From: JBBRHQ01 sp963720735
GTDB lineage: Bacteria; Actinomycetota; Thermoleophilia; Solirubrobacterales; 70-9
DNA length: 64,000 nt
Assembly: GCA_963720735.1 (NCBI GenBank)
Contig: CAVRGL010000011.1
Location: forward strand, 62,001 to 126,000
Direction: 5' to 3'
The notes under the pieces were generated by a model that was given only the letters and a program-made list of their open reading frames with translations, made no database searches and was not told the DNA's origin. The number at the start of each line of letters is the position of its first letter. The first letter of the stretch is position 1. The position numbers were made by a program, and so were the translations under genes. Positions 1-7,235 of this stretch are shown piece by piece.

Positions 1-113
1 GCCAGCTCGCGGGCAAGCGCCAACCCGGCGAAGCTGGCCCCGCAGACGAGCACATCGCGAGTGCCGCCGATCGGGGTCCGCTCGGCGCCGCGCTTGGTCT
101 CTCGCCGGGGCAT
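1..113 (-). CDS. FAD-dependent oxidoreductase, N-terminal fragment (cut by window edge)
   Basis: Translating the minus strand from the ATG at 113 gives 37 residues that run off the window. After a short basic leader they contain VLVCGASFAGLALARELA, a beta-strand/GxSxxG/helix dinucleotide-binding motif typical of FAD-dependent oxidoreductases of the geranylgeranyl-reductase or monooxygenase type. Only the FAD-binding start is visible, so substrate and exact family cannot be told. It is divergent from rpsA; the 68 bases between them must hold both promoters. Confidence 0.75.
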   Translation of the reverse strand, partial: MPRRETKRGAERTPIGGTRDVLVCGASFAGLALAREL

Positions 114-181
114 GGGAGCAGCGTAGAGGCTGACGCAGCCGGGCCGGCGCCCCCGAGCGTCGTTCTGCCACAATCTCCGCC

Positions 182-1678
182 GTGTCCACACCCGACACAC
201 TGGCCGCCCCTGCCCAGGAGGGCACCCCCGTGGAGGGTTCGAACGGCCTGCTGCTCGAGGTCGACGGCAGGATCGTGCCCAACTACGCCGCGACCATGGT
301 CACCTTCGACGAGGGGGACGTGGTCACCGGAAACGTGGTGCGGATCGACAAGGACGAGGTCCTCGTCGACATCGGCTACAAGTCGGAGGGAGTCATCCCC
401 TCGAACGAGCTCTCGATCCGCAAGTCGGTGGACCCCTCCGACGAGGTCGAGCTCGGCGAGGAGGTCGACGCCCTCGTCCTCACCAAGGAGGATCAGGAAG
501 GGCGCCTCATCCTCTCCAAGAAGCGGGCCCGCTTCGAGAAGGCCTGGCGCCGCATCGAGGCGGCCGCCGAGTCGGGCGAGCCGGTCGAGGGAACGGTGAT
601 CGAGGTCGTCAAGGGCGGTCTGATCCTCGACCTCGGCGTCCGCGGCTTCCTCCCCGCCTCGCTGGTCGACATCCGCCGCGTCCACAACCTCGACGAGTTC
701 ATGAGCCAGAAGCTCGAGTGCAAGGTGATCGAGCTCAACCGCAGCCGCAACAACGTCGTACTCTCGCGCCGCGCCGTCCTCGAGGAGGAGCGCAAGGAGG
801 TCCGCGAGCAGATCCTCGGGAGGTTGCAGCCGGGCCAGGTCGTCGAGGGCAAGATCTCGAACATCGTCGACTTCGGCGCCTTCGTCGACCTCGACGGGAT
901 CGACGGGCTGATCCACATCTCCGAGCTCTCCTGGAGCCACGTAAACCATCCCTCCGAGGTGGTGGCGATCGGCGACACGGTGCGCATCAAGGTGCTCGAC
1001 ATAGACCGCGACCGCCAGCGGATCTCTCTCGGCCTCAAGCAGACGCAGGAGGACCCGTGGCAGCGCGTGGTCAGCACCCATCGCCCGGGCGACGTGCTCG
1101 AGGGCAAGGTGACCAAGGTCGTTGCCTTCGGCGCCTTCGTCGAGATCCTCCCCGGGGTGGAGGGGCTGGTCCACATCTCCGAGCTCGCCGACCACCATGT
1201 CGAGAACCCGAGCGAGGTGGTCGAGTCGGGAGCGATGCTCAACGTGAAGATCCTCGAGATCGACGAGGAGCGCCGCCGCCTCTCGCTCAGCATCAAGCGG
1301 GTCGAGGGTCAGAACATGCCCCTCAAGGACCTCGGCGCCGCGGTCCAGGAGGCCCAGGCCGCAGCGGTTGAGGCGGCGCCGTCGGAGACCCCCGATCTCG
1401 ACCTCTCCGAGGAGGTCTTCGCCGAGCCTCCGCCCGTTGTGGAGGAGCCCGAAGCCGCAGCACAGCCCGAGCAGCCCGCCGCCGAATCCGAGCCTGATGC
1501 CGAGCGGGAGGGCTCGGAGGACCCCGCCGAGGCTCACGAGGGCGAGTCGGTGATCGAGCGACCGGATTCGCCCGATGGCACCGACGAAGCGGCTGCCGAA
1601 GACGCCGAGCCCGGGGCTGTCGAGAGCCCCGACCCCCCCGGACGCGAAGCGGAGGACGTGTCGGGCAGTAATTCCTGA
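182..1678 (+). CDS. rpsA: 30S ribosomal protein S1
   Basis: Binds mRNA on the 30S subunit and helps initiate translation. The 498-residue protein has four S1 (OB-fold) repeats at about residues 44-113, 131-199, 217-285 and 302-370; the last two carry the canonical VDFGAFVDL / VAFGAFVEI and GLIHISEL / GLVHISEL signatures, while the first two are diverged as usual. A ~120-residue acidic Glu/Ala/Pro-rich tail follows, as in actinobacterial S1. Four repeats rather than the six of proteobacteria is the normal actinobacterial form. The start is GTG, with CACAAT seven bases before it and no Shine-Dalgarno, so the mRNA may be leaderless. coaE follows after 10 bases, the usual actinobacterial order. 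Confidence 0.97.
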   Translation: MSTPDTLAAPAQEGTPVEGSNGLLLEVDGRIVPNYAATMVTFDEGDVVTGNVVRIDKDEVLVDIGYKSEGVIPSNELSIRKSVDPSDEVELGEEVDALVLTKEDQEGRLILSKKRARFEKAWRRIEAAAESGEPVEGTVIEVVKGGLILDLGVRGFLPASLVDIRRVHNLDEFMSQKLECKVIELNRSRNNVVLSRRAVLEEERKEVREQILGRLQPGQVVEGKISNIVDFGAFVDLDGIDGLIHISELSWSHVNHPSEVVAIGDTVRIKVLDIDRDRQRISLGLKQTQEDPWQRVVSTHRPGDVLEGKVTKVVAFGAFVEILPGVEGLVHISELADHHVENPSEVVESGAMLNVKILEIDEERRRLSLSIKRVEGQNMPLKDLGAAVQEAQAAAVEAAPSETPDLDLSEEVFAEPPPVVEEPEAAAQPEQPAAESEPDAEREGSEDPAEAHEGESVIERPDSPDGTDEAAAEDAEPGAVESPDPPGREAEDVSGSNS

Positions 1679-1688
1679 GCGGGGACCG

Positions 1689-2306
1689 ATGGCCCCGCTG
1701 AAGATCGGGCTCACCGGGGGGATCGCCGCCGGCAAGTCCGAGGCCCTGGCGGCATTCGGGCGCCTCGGGGCGGCGACCATCTCGAGTGATGCGATCGTCC
1801 ACGAGTTGCTCGACGACGAGCCGATGATCAGCGCGATCGCGGCGAGGTGGGGGGACGGTGTGATCGTCGACGGCGCCGTCGACCGCTCGCGGGTGGGTGA
1901 GATCGTCTTCGCCGACCGGGACGAGCTGGCCTGGCTGGAGGCGCAGGTCCATCCGTTGGTCGGCTCGCGGATCGCCTCCTGGCTCGAGTCGCTTCCCGCC
2001 GGCACCGACGCTGCGGTGATCGAGGTGCCGCTCCTGTTCGAGACCGAGATGGAGGGGCTTTTCGATGCCACGGTCAGCATCCACACCTCCGAAGAGGTGA
2101 GGCGCGAGAGGGCGGGGGAGCGCGAGCACGCCCTGGTCGAGGAGCGGGAGGCCCGCCATCTGCACCCGGAGGAGAAGGCGCGCCGCGCCGACCACGTTGT
2201 CATCAATGACGGCACGATCGAGGAGCTGGAGCGGAAGCTGTCCGCCCTGATCGACAGCCTGACCGGGTCCGGGCAGGCCGCCGGACCCGACCAGCTACAA
2301 CAATAA
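1689..2306 (+). CDS. coaE: dephospho-CoA kinase
   Basis: Phosphorylates the 3'-hydroxyl of dephospho-CoA, the last step of coenzyme A synthesis. The 205-residue product begins KIGLTGGIAAGKS, a P-loop at residues ~9-17, followed by DAIVHELL (the family's conserved D-x-[IL]-[AV]-x-E-L region), EVPLLFET and a lid region rich in Arg. I chose the ATG at 1689 because homologues begin at the P-loop strand; an in-frame ATG at 1575 would lie inside rpsA. It sits 10 bases after rpsA and 8 before the transglycosylase gene. Pantothenate genes panB/panC are about 16 kb downstream, so CoA biosynthesis is not in one operon. Confidence 0.95.
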   Translation: MAPLKIGLTGGIAAGKSEALAAFGRLGAATISSDAIVHELLDDEPMISAIAARWGDGVIVDGAVDRSRVGEIVFADRDELAWLEAQVHPLVGSRIASWLESLPAGTDAAVIEVPLLFETEMEGLFDATVSIHTSEEVRRERAGEREHALVEEREARHLHPEEKARRADHVVINDGTIEELERKLSALIDSLTGSGQAAGPDQLQQ

Positions 2307-2314
2307 GCCCGCCG

Positions 2315-2953
2315 ATGGCCGCGTCCAGCACCCAACGCCGGCCGGCGCGCCGCCGGCCCCACTCCCGTTCCAGCGCCCGCCGCAGGCGGGTCCGGATGCG
2401 TCGCGCGGTGCTGCTCGGCGGGGTCGCGCTCGCCGGCCTCTTCACTGCCTTCCTGCTCTTCCGGGGCAGCGTCGACAAGGTGATCGAGGAGCTCACCCTT
2501 CCCCTGCGCCACGAGGACATCATTCGCCAGCAGGCCGCGGAGAAGGATGTCGACGCCTCGTTGATCGCCGCGGTGATCTACGCCGAGTCGCGGTTCCGCG
2601 ACCAGACCTCCTCGGCGGGAGCGCGGGGCCTGATGCAGATCACCCCGGCTACCGCCAAGGACATCGAGAGGAGGAGCGGCGGCACGACCTTCACCGTCAA
2701 GGACCTCTCCGATCCGCAGATCAACATCTCCTACGGGACCTACCACCTGCGCAGCCTCCTGGACCGCTATTCCGGCAACAAGATCGCCGCGCTCGCCGCT
2801 TATAACGCCGGGCCCGGGAGGGCGGACTCCTGGGGCGGCTCGGAGATGACCCTCGACGACATCGGCTTCCCGGAGACCAAGGCCTATGTCGAGGACGTGC
2901 TCGACAAGCAGCAGGCCTACCGCAGCAAGTACGCCAGGGAGCTGGGCTACTGA
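2315..2953 (+). CDS. membrane-anchored lytic murein transglycosylase (SLT domain)
   Basis: Cleaves the MurNAc-GlcNAc bond of peptidoglycan with formation of 1,6-anhydroMurNAc. The 212-residue protein has a very basic N-terminus (residues 1-28, many Arg), one membrane segment at ~29-48 and an extracytoplasmic SLT domain. The catalytic Glu is in YAESRF (~residue 92), followed by the family motifs GARGLMQITPATA and AALAAYNAGPG. The length is that of a minimal single-domain enzyme with no peptidoglycan-binding module. It lies 8 bases behind coaE and just before the MFS gene, probably on the same transcript as rpsA. Confidence 0.93.
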   Translation: MAASSTQRRPARRRPHSRSSARRRRVRMRRAVLLGGVALAGLFTAFLLFRGSVDKVIEELTLPLRHEDIIRQQAAEKDVDASLIAAVIYAESRFRDQTSSAGARGLMQITPATAKDIERRSGGTTFTVKDLSDPQINISYGTYHLRSLLDRYSGNKIAALAAYNAGPGRADSWGGSEMTLDDIGFPETKAYVEDVLDKQQAYRSKYARELGY

Positions 2954-2985
2954 GGCGCTGGGCCCTGGCGCTGGCCGTCGGGCTG

Positions 2986-4302
2986 GTGCTCGCAGACTCA
3001 TCGGTGGTCGTCCTGGCGCTCCCGGACATCTACCGGGAGCTCGACACCTCGGTCACCGGGGTCACCTGGGTGCTCGTCTCCTTCAACCTGGTGCTGGCGC
3101 TGGCCGCCGTGCCTGCGGCGGTCGCAGCCCGGCGATTCGGGCCCGGACGCGTGGCGGCGGCCGGGCTCGCCGTCTTCGCCGGAGCCTCGGCCGCCTGCGC
3201 TGCGGCAACGGGCCTGGACGGGCTGATCGTCGCCCGCTGCGTGCAGGCTCTGGGCGGCGCGGCGGCGGTCACCGCCGCTCTGGAGCTGATGCCTGGCGTG
3301 GTCGGATCGGAGCGAAGCGCCGCGGCGTCCTGGGCCGCGGCGGGGGCGACCGGCGCCGCCCTCGGGCCGGGGATCGGCGGGCTGCTGACCGAGCTGGTCT
3401 CCTGGCAGTCGATCTTCATCGTCGCCGTGCCCCTGGCGCTGGTCGCGGGAGCGCCGCTGCTCGCCGTCGCCCGCGAGGAGGCGGCGCCGGGGACGGTGGA
3501 GCGGGAGCTGGGCCGCACGGGCCGGCCGCATCTGGCCGCCAACGTCGCCCTCGCGCTGGTCTCGGCGGCGATCGCCGCGGCGCTCTTCCTCGTCGTCCTG
3601 CTGCTGATCGAGGGCTGGCGCCTGAGCCCGATCGCCGCCGCTGTCGTGGTCACCGCGATGCCGCTTGCGGCGCTGGTGGGGACGCGGATCTCGCCGCTGG
3701 TCCCCAGCTCTCGCGCCCGCGCCGCCGCCGGGGCGATCCTGGTCGCCGGTGGACTCGCCGGGTTGGGCTGGCTGCCCAAGGCGACCGTCCTGCTGACCCT
3801 GCCACCCCAGGTCCTGGTCGGGGTCGGCCTCTCCCTGGTCCTCTCCGCGCTCACCGAGTCGGCCCTGGAGGGGCGCTCGCCGCAGGCGATCCACGGCGGC
3901 TGGACGATCTCGGCGCGCCACGCCGGCGTGGTGATCGGGCTGCTGGCGCTGACCCCTGTGTTCACCGCGGACCTGGCGGAGCAGCGACACAACGCGATCG
4001 ATGCAGGGACCGCCGTGCTGCTGGACGCGAAGGTCGACCCGGTGCTGAAGATCGAGCTGGCCAAGCGGATCTCCGACCGGCTCGACAGCGAGCGGGGCAA
4101 GGTGCCGGTGATCGACCCGGCGTTCGAGCCGCTGCCCACCGATCCCGGTGACCGCTCCGACGTGCTGACCCTGAAATCCGATCTCCAGGACCAGCTCGAC
4201 CGCGCGGCCACCCATGCATTCAGCGCCTCGTTTTTGATCGCGGCGCTGCTCGGGCTGGCGGCGCTCGTCCCGATCGGGCTCTCGCGGGAGGTGGAGCTGT
4301 GA
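2986..4302 (+). CDS. MFS transporter (DHA-type drug/solute exporter)
   Basis: A polytopic membrane protein of at least 438 residues with a dozen or more hydrophobic segments. The opening ADSSVVVLALPDI followed by VTWVLVSFNLVLALAAVPA matches TM1/TM2 of drug:H+ antiporters of the major facilitator superfamily; a ~100-residue hydrophilic stretch (residues ~325-410) separates the last helices. The GTG at 2986 cuts into TM1; in-frame codons upstream (reading RRWALALAVGLV) extend TM1 back to the end of the transglycosylase gene, so the true start may be a non-canonical CTG near 2950. The substrate is unknown. The 3' end overlaps the next gene by GTGA. Confidence 0.85.
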   Translation: MLADSSVVVLALPDIYRELDTSVTGVTWVLVSFNLVLALAAVPAAVAARRFGPGRVAAAGLAVFAGASAACAAATGLDGLIVARCVQALGGAAAVTAALELMPGVVGSERSAAASWAAAGATGAALGPGIGGLLTELVSWQSIFIVAVPLALVAGAPLLAVAREEAAPGTVERELGRTGRPHLAANVALALVSAAIAAALFLVVLLLIEGWRLSPIAAAVVVTAMPLAALVGTRISPLVPSSRARAAAGAILVAGGLAGLGWLPKATVLLTLPPQVLVGVGLSLVLSALTESALEGRSPQAIHGGWTISARHAGVVIGLLALTPVFTADLAEQRHNAIDAGTAVLLDAKVDPVLKIELAKRISDRLDSERGKVPVIDPAFEPLPTDPGDRSDVLTLKSDLQDQLDRAATHAFSASFLIAALLGLAALVPIGLSREVEL

Positions 4303-4835
4303 GCCCGGCGCGGCGCTCGAGGGTGCTGGTCGGCTCGGCGGCCGCGGCGGCGGTGCTTCTCGCCGGCGGCTATCTGGCAGCTGGGGGAGCCTCCTATGAG
4401 CCGGCGCAGACCAAGGACCCCTGCAAGCCGCGGCAGTGGCGCTCTCCCGAGGGGATAAAGGAGATCGTCGAGCAGTTCTCGCTATCGGCCCTTGACGGGG
4501 CGGCCTGCGAGCTCGGGGTGAGCCGCGAGACCCTTGCCCGGGCGCTGAGCAGCGAGGATGCCCGCCGCCGCTTCGCCGAGCGCTACGGGATCGACGACGC
4601 GAAGCTCGAGGACGCGGTCCATGCCGGGCTGGTTCGCGGGGTGGACGACGCCGAGCGGGCCGGCGCGATCAGCCCGGTCGTCGCGGTGCCGCTGCGAGAG
4701 CTCGCAAAGCGGGTCCCGGTCGAGGAGGGGATCAAGCTGATCAACGACGCCAGCCCGCTTTTCGACGACGCCCGTGGACTGCTCAACCTGCTCGGGGGCC
4801 AGGACCTGGGAGGCCTCGGCCAGCTGATCCCGTAG
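4299..4835 (+). CDS. membrane-anchored or secreted protein of unknown function
   Basis: A 178-residue protein whose GTG start overlaps the stop of the MFS gene (GTGA), implying translational coupling. The first ~30 residues form a signal or anchor: basic SPARRSR, then an Ala/Leu/Val-rich helix. The rest is soluble and mostly helical, with two Cys (in DPCKPRQ and GAACELG) that could form a disulfide outside the cell. I do not recognise the family. Its coupling to the transporter suggests a partner or accessory role, which is inference only. It ends 3 bases from the stop of the convergent DoxX gene. Confidence 0.75.
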   Translation: MSPARRSRVLVGSAAAAAVLLAGGYLAAGGASYEPAQTKDPCKPRQWRSPEGIKEIVEQFSLSALDGAACELGVSRETLARALSSEDARRRFAERYGIDDAKLEDAVHAGLVRGVDDAERAGAISPVVAVPLRELAKRVPVEEGIKLINDASPLFDDARGLLNLLGGQDLGGLGQLIP

Positions 4836-4838
4836 GAG

Positions 4839-5201
4839 CTAATCCCGGGTCGCGCGCCAGACCCAGAGCATCGCCAGGGGCTGGAGCGGCAGCCGCGCCC
4901 ACAGCAGCCAGGCCGGGACCATCTCCAGCGCCCTGATCTGGTCGCGGTGGACGGCCATGTGGATGTTGGCGGGGAAGACGGCAACCAGCAGGCCGATCAA
5001 CCACCAGCGGGCCAAGGGTCGGGTGCGCCCCGAGGTGACCGCCGCGGCCCCCGCGATCTCGGCCATGCCGCTGATCACCACCGACTCGCGGTGGGCGGGG
5101 AAGCTTGGCGGCATCATCGCCCGGTAGCGGCGCGGGGCGACGAAGTGCATCGCCCCAGCGAAGGTGAAGAAGCCGGCGAGCAGGCGCTGGGAGCGGGTCA
5201 C
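4839..5201 (-). CDS. DoxX-like integral membrane protein
   Basis: A 120-residue membrane protein with four hydrophobic segments. It carries the DoxX-family pattern: AGAMHFVAPRRYRAMMPP near the N-terminus, then SGMAEIAGAAAV and LVAVFPANIHMAVH. DoxX-like proteins are small quinone- or redox-associated membrane proteins whose precise function is mostly unknown. The GTG start at 5201 is preceded on the minus strand by CAGAAT six bases upstream, a -10-like box that fits a leaderless transcript. It is convergent with the gene ending at 4835. Confidence 0.85.
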   Translation of the reverse strand: MTRSQRLLAGFFTFAGAMHFVAPRRYRAMMPPSFPAHRESVVISGMAEIAGAAAVTSGRTRPLARWWLIGLLVAVFPANIHMAVHRDQIRALEMVPAWLLWARLPLQPLAMLWVWRATRD

Positions 5202-5237
5202 GAGCGGATTCTGCCAAGCCGGCGGCCGGACGGATGA

Positions 5238-5266
5238 TTGCCATGACCACTCTGCCGCTCTACAGT
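5238..5266 (+). promoter_or_regulatory. promoter of first secreted paralogue
   Basis: TTGCCA (5238-5243), a 17-base spacer and TACAGT (5261-5266) make a good sigma-70-type promoter. Initiation about 7 bases downstream would fall at the GTG at 5274, giving a leaderless mRNA. The same arrangement (TTGCCG, 17 bases, TAAGGT) precedes the second paralogue. Confidence 0.7.
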
Positions 5267-5273
5267 GGACGCA

Positions 5274-7193
5274 GTGGGAGGTTCCGCTTCGACAGCAATC
5301 GGAGCGATCGCGGCCCGGCGCCGGCCGGGGATGGGAGTGATTCTTGTTCTCCTCCTGCTAGGTGCCGTCTTCGCCGCGCCGGCCGCTGCCAAGCCGAGGC
5401 ATCACCACAAATGCAAGCGCAGCCAGGCGACGGTGAAGATCCGCGGCAAGAAGCAGTGCAAACCGATTCGATCGGTCTTCCCTAAGCCGCGGGCCGGCGA
5501 TGAGCGGGTCGCCGCCTGGAAGACGATCCTCAATCCCCCCAAGGGCCTTCGCGACCGCCGTGGCCACAAGCTCCTCTCGCTGCTCCGCGACCAGGGTGGC
5601 GCCGGGCGCAAGCTCTACGCCGCGCTGGTCGCGACCATGCCGAAGGGCTTCGCTCGGCTCGACGCGCTGGACGAGCCCGCGATGCGGCCGCGGGCGGGGC
5701 GCGCTTCTGCCACATCAGGCTGCGGCGGATCCCGCATCCCCAAGAACGAGAACTTCGTCGAGAGATCGGTCGCCGGAATCACCGTCTCGGGAGAGGAGCA
5801 CTCCTCCCCGAACGGCAAGTCGCTGATCTTCAGGGCGAAGTCCGGCGACAAGCTCGTGCGGACCTCTGTCGACCAGTCCTCCTGCGGCTCAGAGCCCCTG
5901 CCCGAGTGCCCGACCGCGGAGGGCGTCCTCCGCAGCAAGAGCTCCAGGAGCGAGCGAATCGCCTTTCTCCTCTTCGAGGACGGCGAGCTGGTCGGCTCGA
6001 CGATCGTCACCTCCGTGACCAAGGTCAGTGACCTGGGGCGCACGGCGGCAGACGCCAGGCTCGACTCGATCGACATCGACTACACGGTCCAAACCACCGT
6101 GCAGAGTGGGCCGGCCTCGGCGATGTCCAGCCAGAGCTTCACGGACAAGCGCAAGGTGCGAGTCAACATGCGCGCCCGTCCGGAGTCCTACGCGCCGGGC
6201 AGCGCCTCCCTCTCCTCCGGCGGGGCCGGCGCCGGAAGGCTCGATGACATCGACGAGAAGAGGTTCGCGACGGTGGTCGGCAACCTGATCGCCGGCTACC
6301 GCTCGCGGGAGATCGACGACGGCTTCGCCACCTCGCCCGGCAAGTGCGCCGAGCTGAAGTTCTCCCCGGGTTCGGACACCTTGACTTTGAAGAAGGGCCA
6401 GCAGGGCAAGGTGAATGTCCGGGTCGAGTCGAACGGCAAGTCCGACAATCCGAGGGCGACGGCGGCGAAGAGCGCCATCGAGTTGGCCAACAGGCAGAAC
6501 ACCACTGTCACGCCGGGGAGCGGCAAGGGAAAGGTTGTCCCGTTCGACTACACGGTCACCAAAGCCGGCTCAGGAATCAAGGTGATGGCTGGGTTTACGG
6601 CCACCTCGACCGCGGGGCTCGCTGCCCCGGCGACCTGGACTCAGCCGACCAAGGGTCAGGAGGCGCCGGTGAAGCGGATCACCGGGACATTCACCGGCTC
6701 CTGGGACTACAACGGCGCCCACATCGGCTGGACCGGGTCCGTGACTCTGACGAGGCCCAATTCCGGCGATCCCGGAGCGCAGGGCCATTACACCCAGACG
6801 GACGGGTCGGTCACCTACACGGCGTCCGGGCTCGATCCCATCTATCAGGTCTGCTCGGTCAGCCACACCGAGCAGTTCTCCCTGCCCAACAATCCCGGGC
6901 GGGGCGTCGCGATAGTCAACGGCAGCCTCCCGGACTTCGGTGCTCCCTACAGCTACACGTTCAACGTCGTGGCCAGCAACACCGACTTCATGAGGCTGAC
7001 GCTCTCGGGCTGCAGCAGCGGGAACGAAAGCCTCAACGGGACGACCGAGGACGTGTACTTCGGATCCGCGCAGGATCCGATCCAAACCGGGAGCCTCGTG
7101 GACCAGACCTCGCCCGACGGGATCGTCTACGACGGCTCCGAGACCCTCCGGTACAGCCAATGGAGCTGGACGCTGCGCGGCAAGACGTCCTAG
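5274..7193 (+). CDS. secreted protein, tandem paralogue A (unknown family)
   Basis: A ~639-residue exported protein of no family I recognise. Residues 1-~42 form a signal peptide with a basic RRRPG segment, a Leu-rich core and an AAAK cleavage region. Then come a His/Lys/Cys cluster (HHHKCKRSQATVK), a segment with KPRAGDERVAAW, a Cys-containing beta-rich domain with paired Cys (CGGS, CGSEPLPECP), a Lys/Gly-rich middle region, and a C-terminal beta domain (~residues 465-639) ending in WSWTL. A longer start at 5265 is possible, but that GTG lies inside the -10 box and GTG 5274 aligns with the start of paralogue B, so I chose 5274. About three quarters of the N-terminal 460 residues match paralogue B by eye; the C-terminal domain is much more diverged. 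Probably a surface or extracellular protein. Confidence 0.85.
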   Translation: MGGSASTAIGAIAARRRPGMGVILVLLLLGAVFAAPAAAKPRHHHKCKRSQATVKIRGKKQCKPIRSVFPKPRAGDERVAAWKTILNPPKGLRDRRGHKLLSLLRDQGGAGRKLYAALVATMPKGFARLDALDEPAMRPRAGRASATSGCGGSRIPKNENFVERSVAGITVSGEEHSSPNGKSLIFRAKSGDKLVRTSVDQSSCGSEPLPECPTAEGVLRSKSSRSERIAFLLFEDGELVGSTIVTSVTKVSDLGRTAADARLDSIDIDYTVQTTVQSGPASAMSSQSFTDKRKVRVNMRARPESYAPGSASLSSGGAGAGRLDDIDEKRFATVVGNLIAGYRSREIDDGFATSPGKCAELKFSPGSDTLTLKKGQQGKVNVRVESNGKSDNPRATAAKSAIELANRQNTTVTPGSGKGKVVPFDYTVTKAGSGIKVMAGFTATSTAGLAAPATWTQPTKGQEAPVKRITGTFTGSWDYNGAHIGWTGSVTLTRPNSGDPGAQGHYTQTDGSVTYTASGLDPIYQVCSVSHTEQFSLPNNPGRGVAIVNGSLPDFGAPYSYTFNVVASNTDFMRLTLSGCSSGNESLNGTTEDVYFGSAQDPIQTGSLVDQTSPDGIVYDGSETLRYSQWSWTLRGKTS

Positions 7194-7197
7194 ATGG

Positions 7198-7226
7198 TTG
7201 CCGTGGCACCTCGCTGGGTCTAAGGT
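7198..7226 (+). promoter_or_regulatory. promoter of second secreted paralogue
   Basis: TTGCCG (7198-7203), a 17-base spacer and TAAGGT (7221-7226), duplicating the promoter geometry of the paralogue at 5274. It begins 4 bases after the stop of paralogue A, so paralogue B is independently transcribed rather than only read through. Confidence 0.65.
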
Positions 7227-7235
7227 GAGATGACA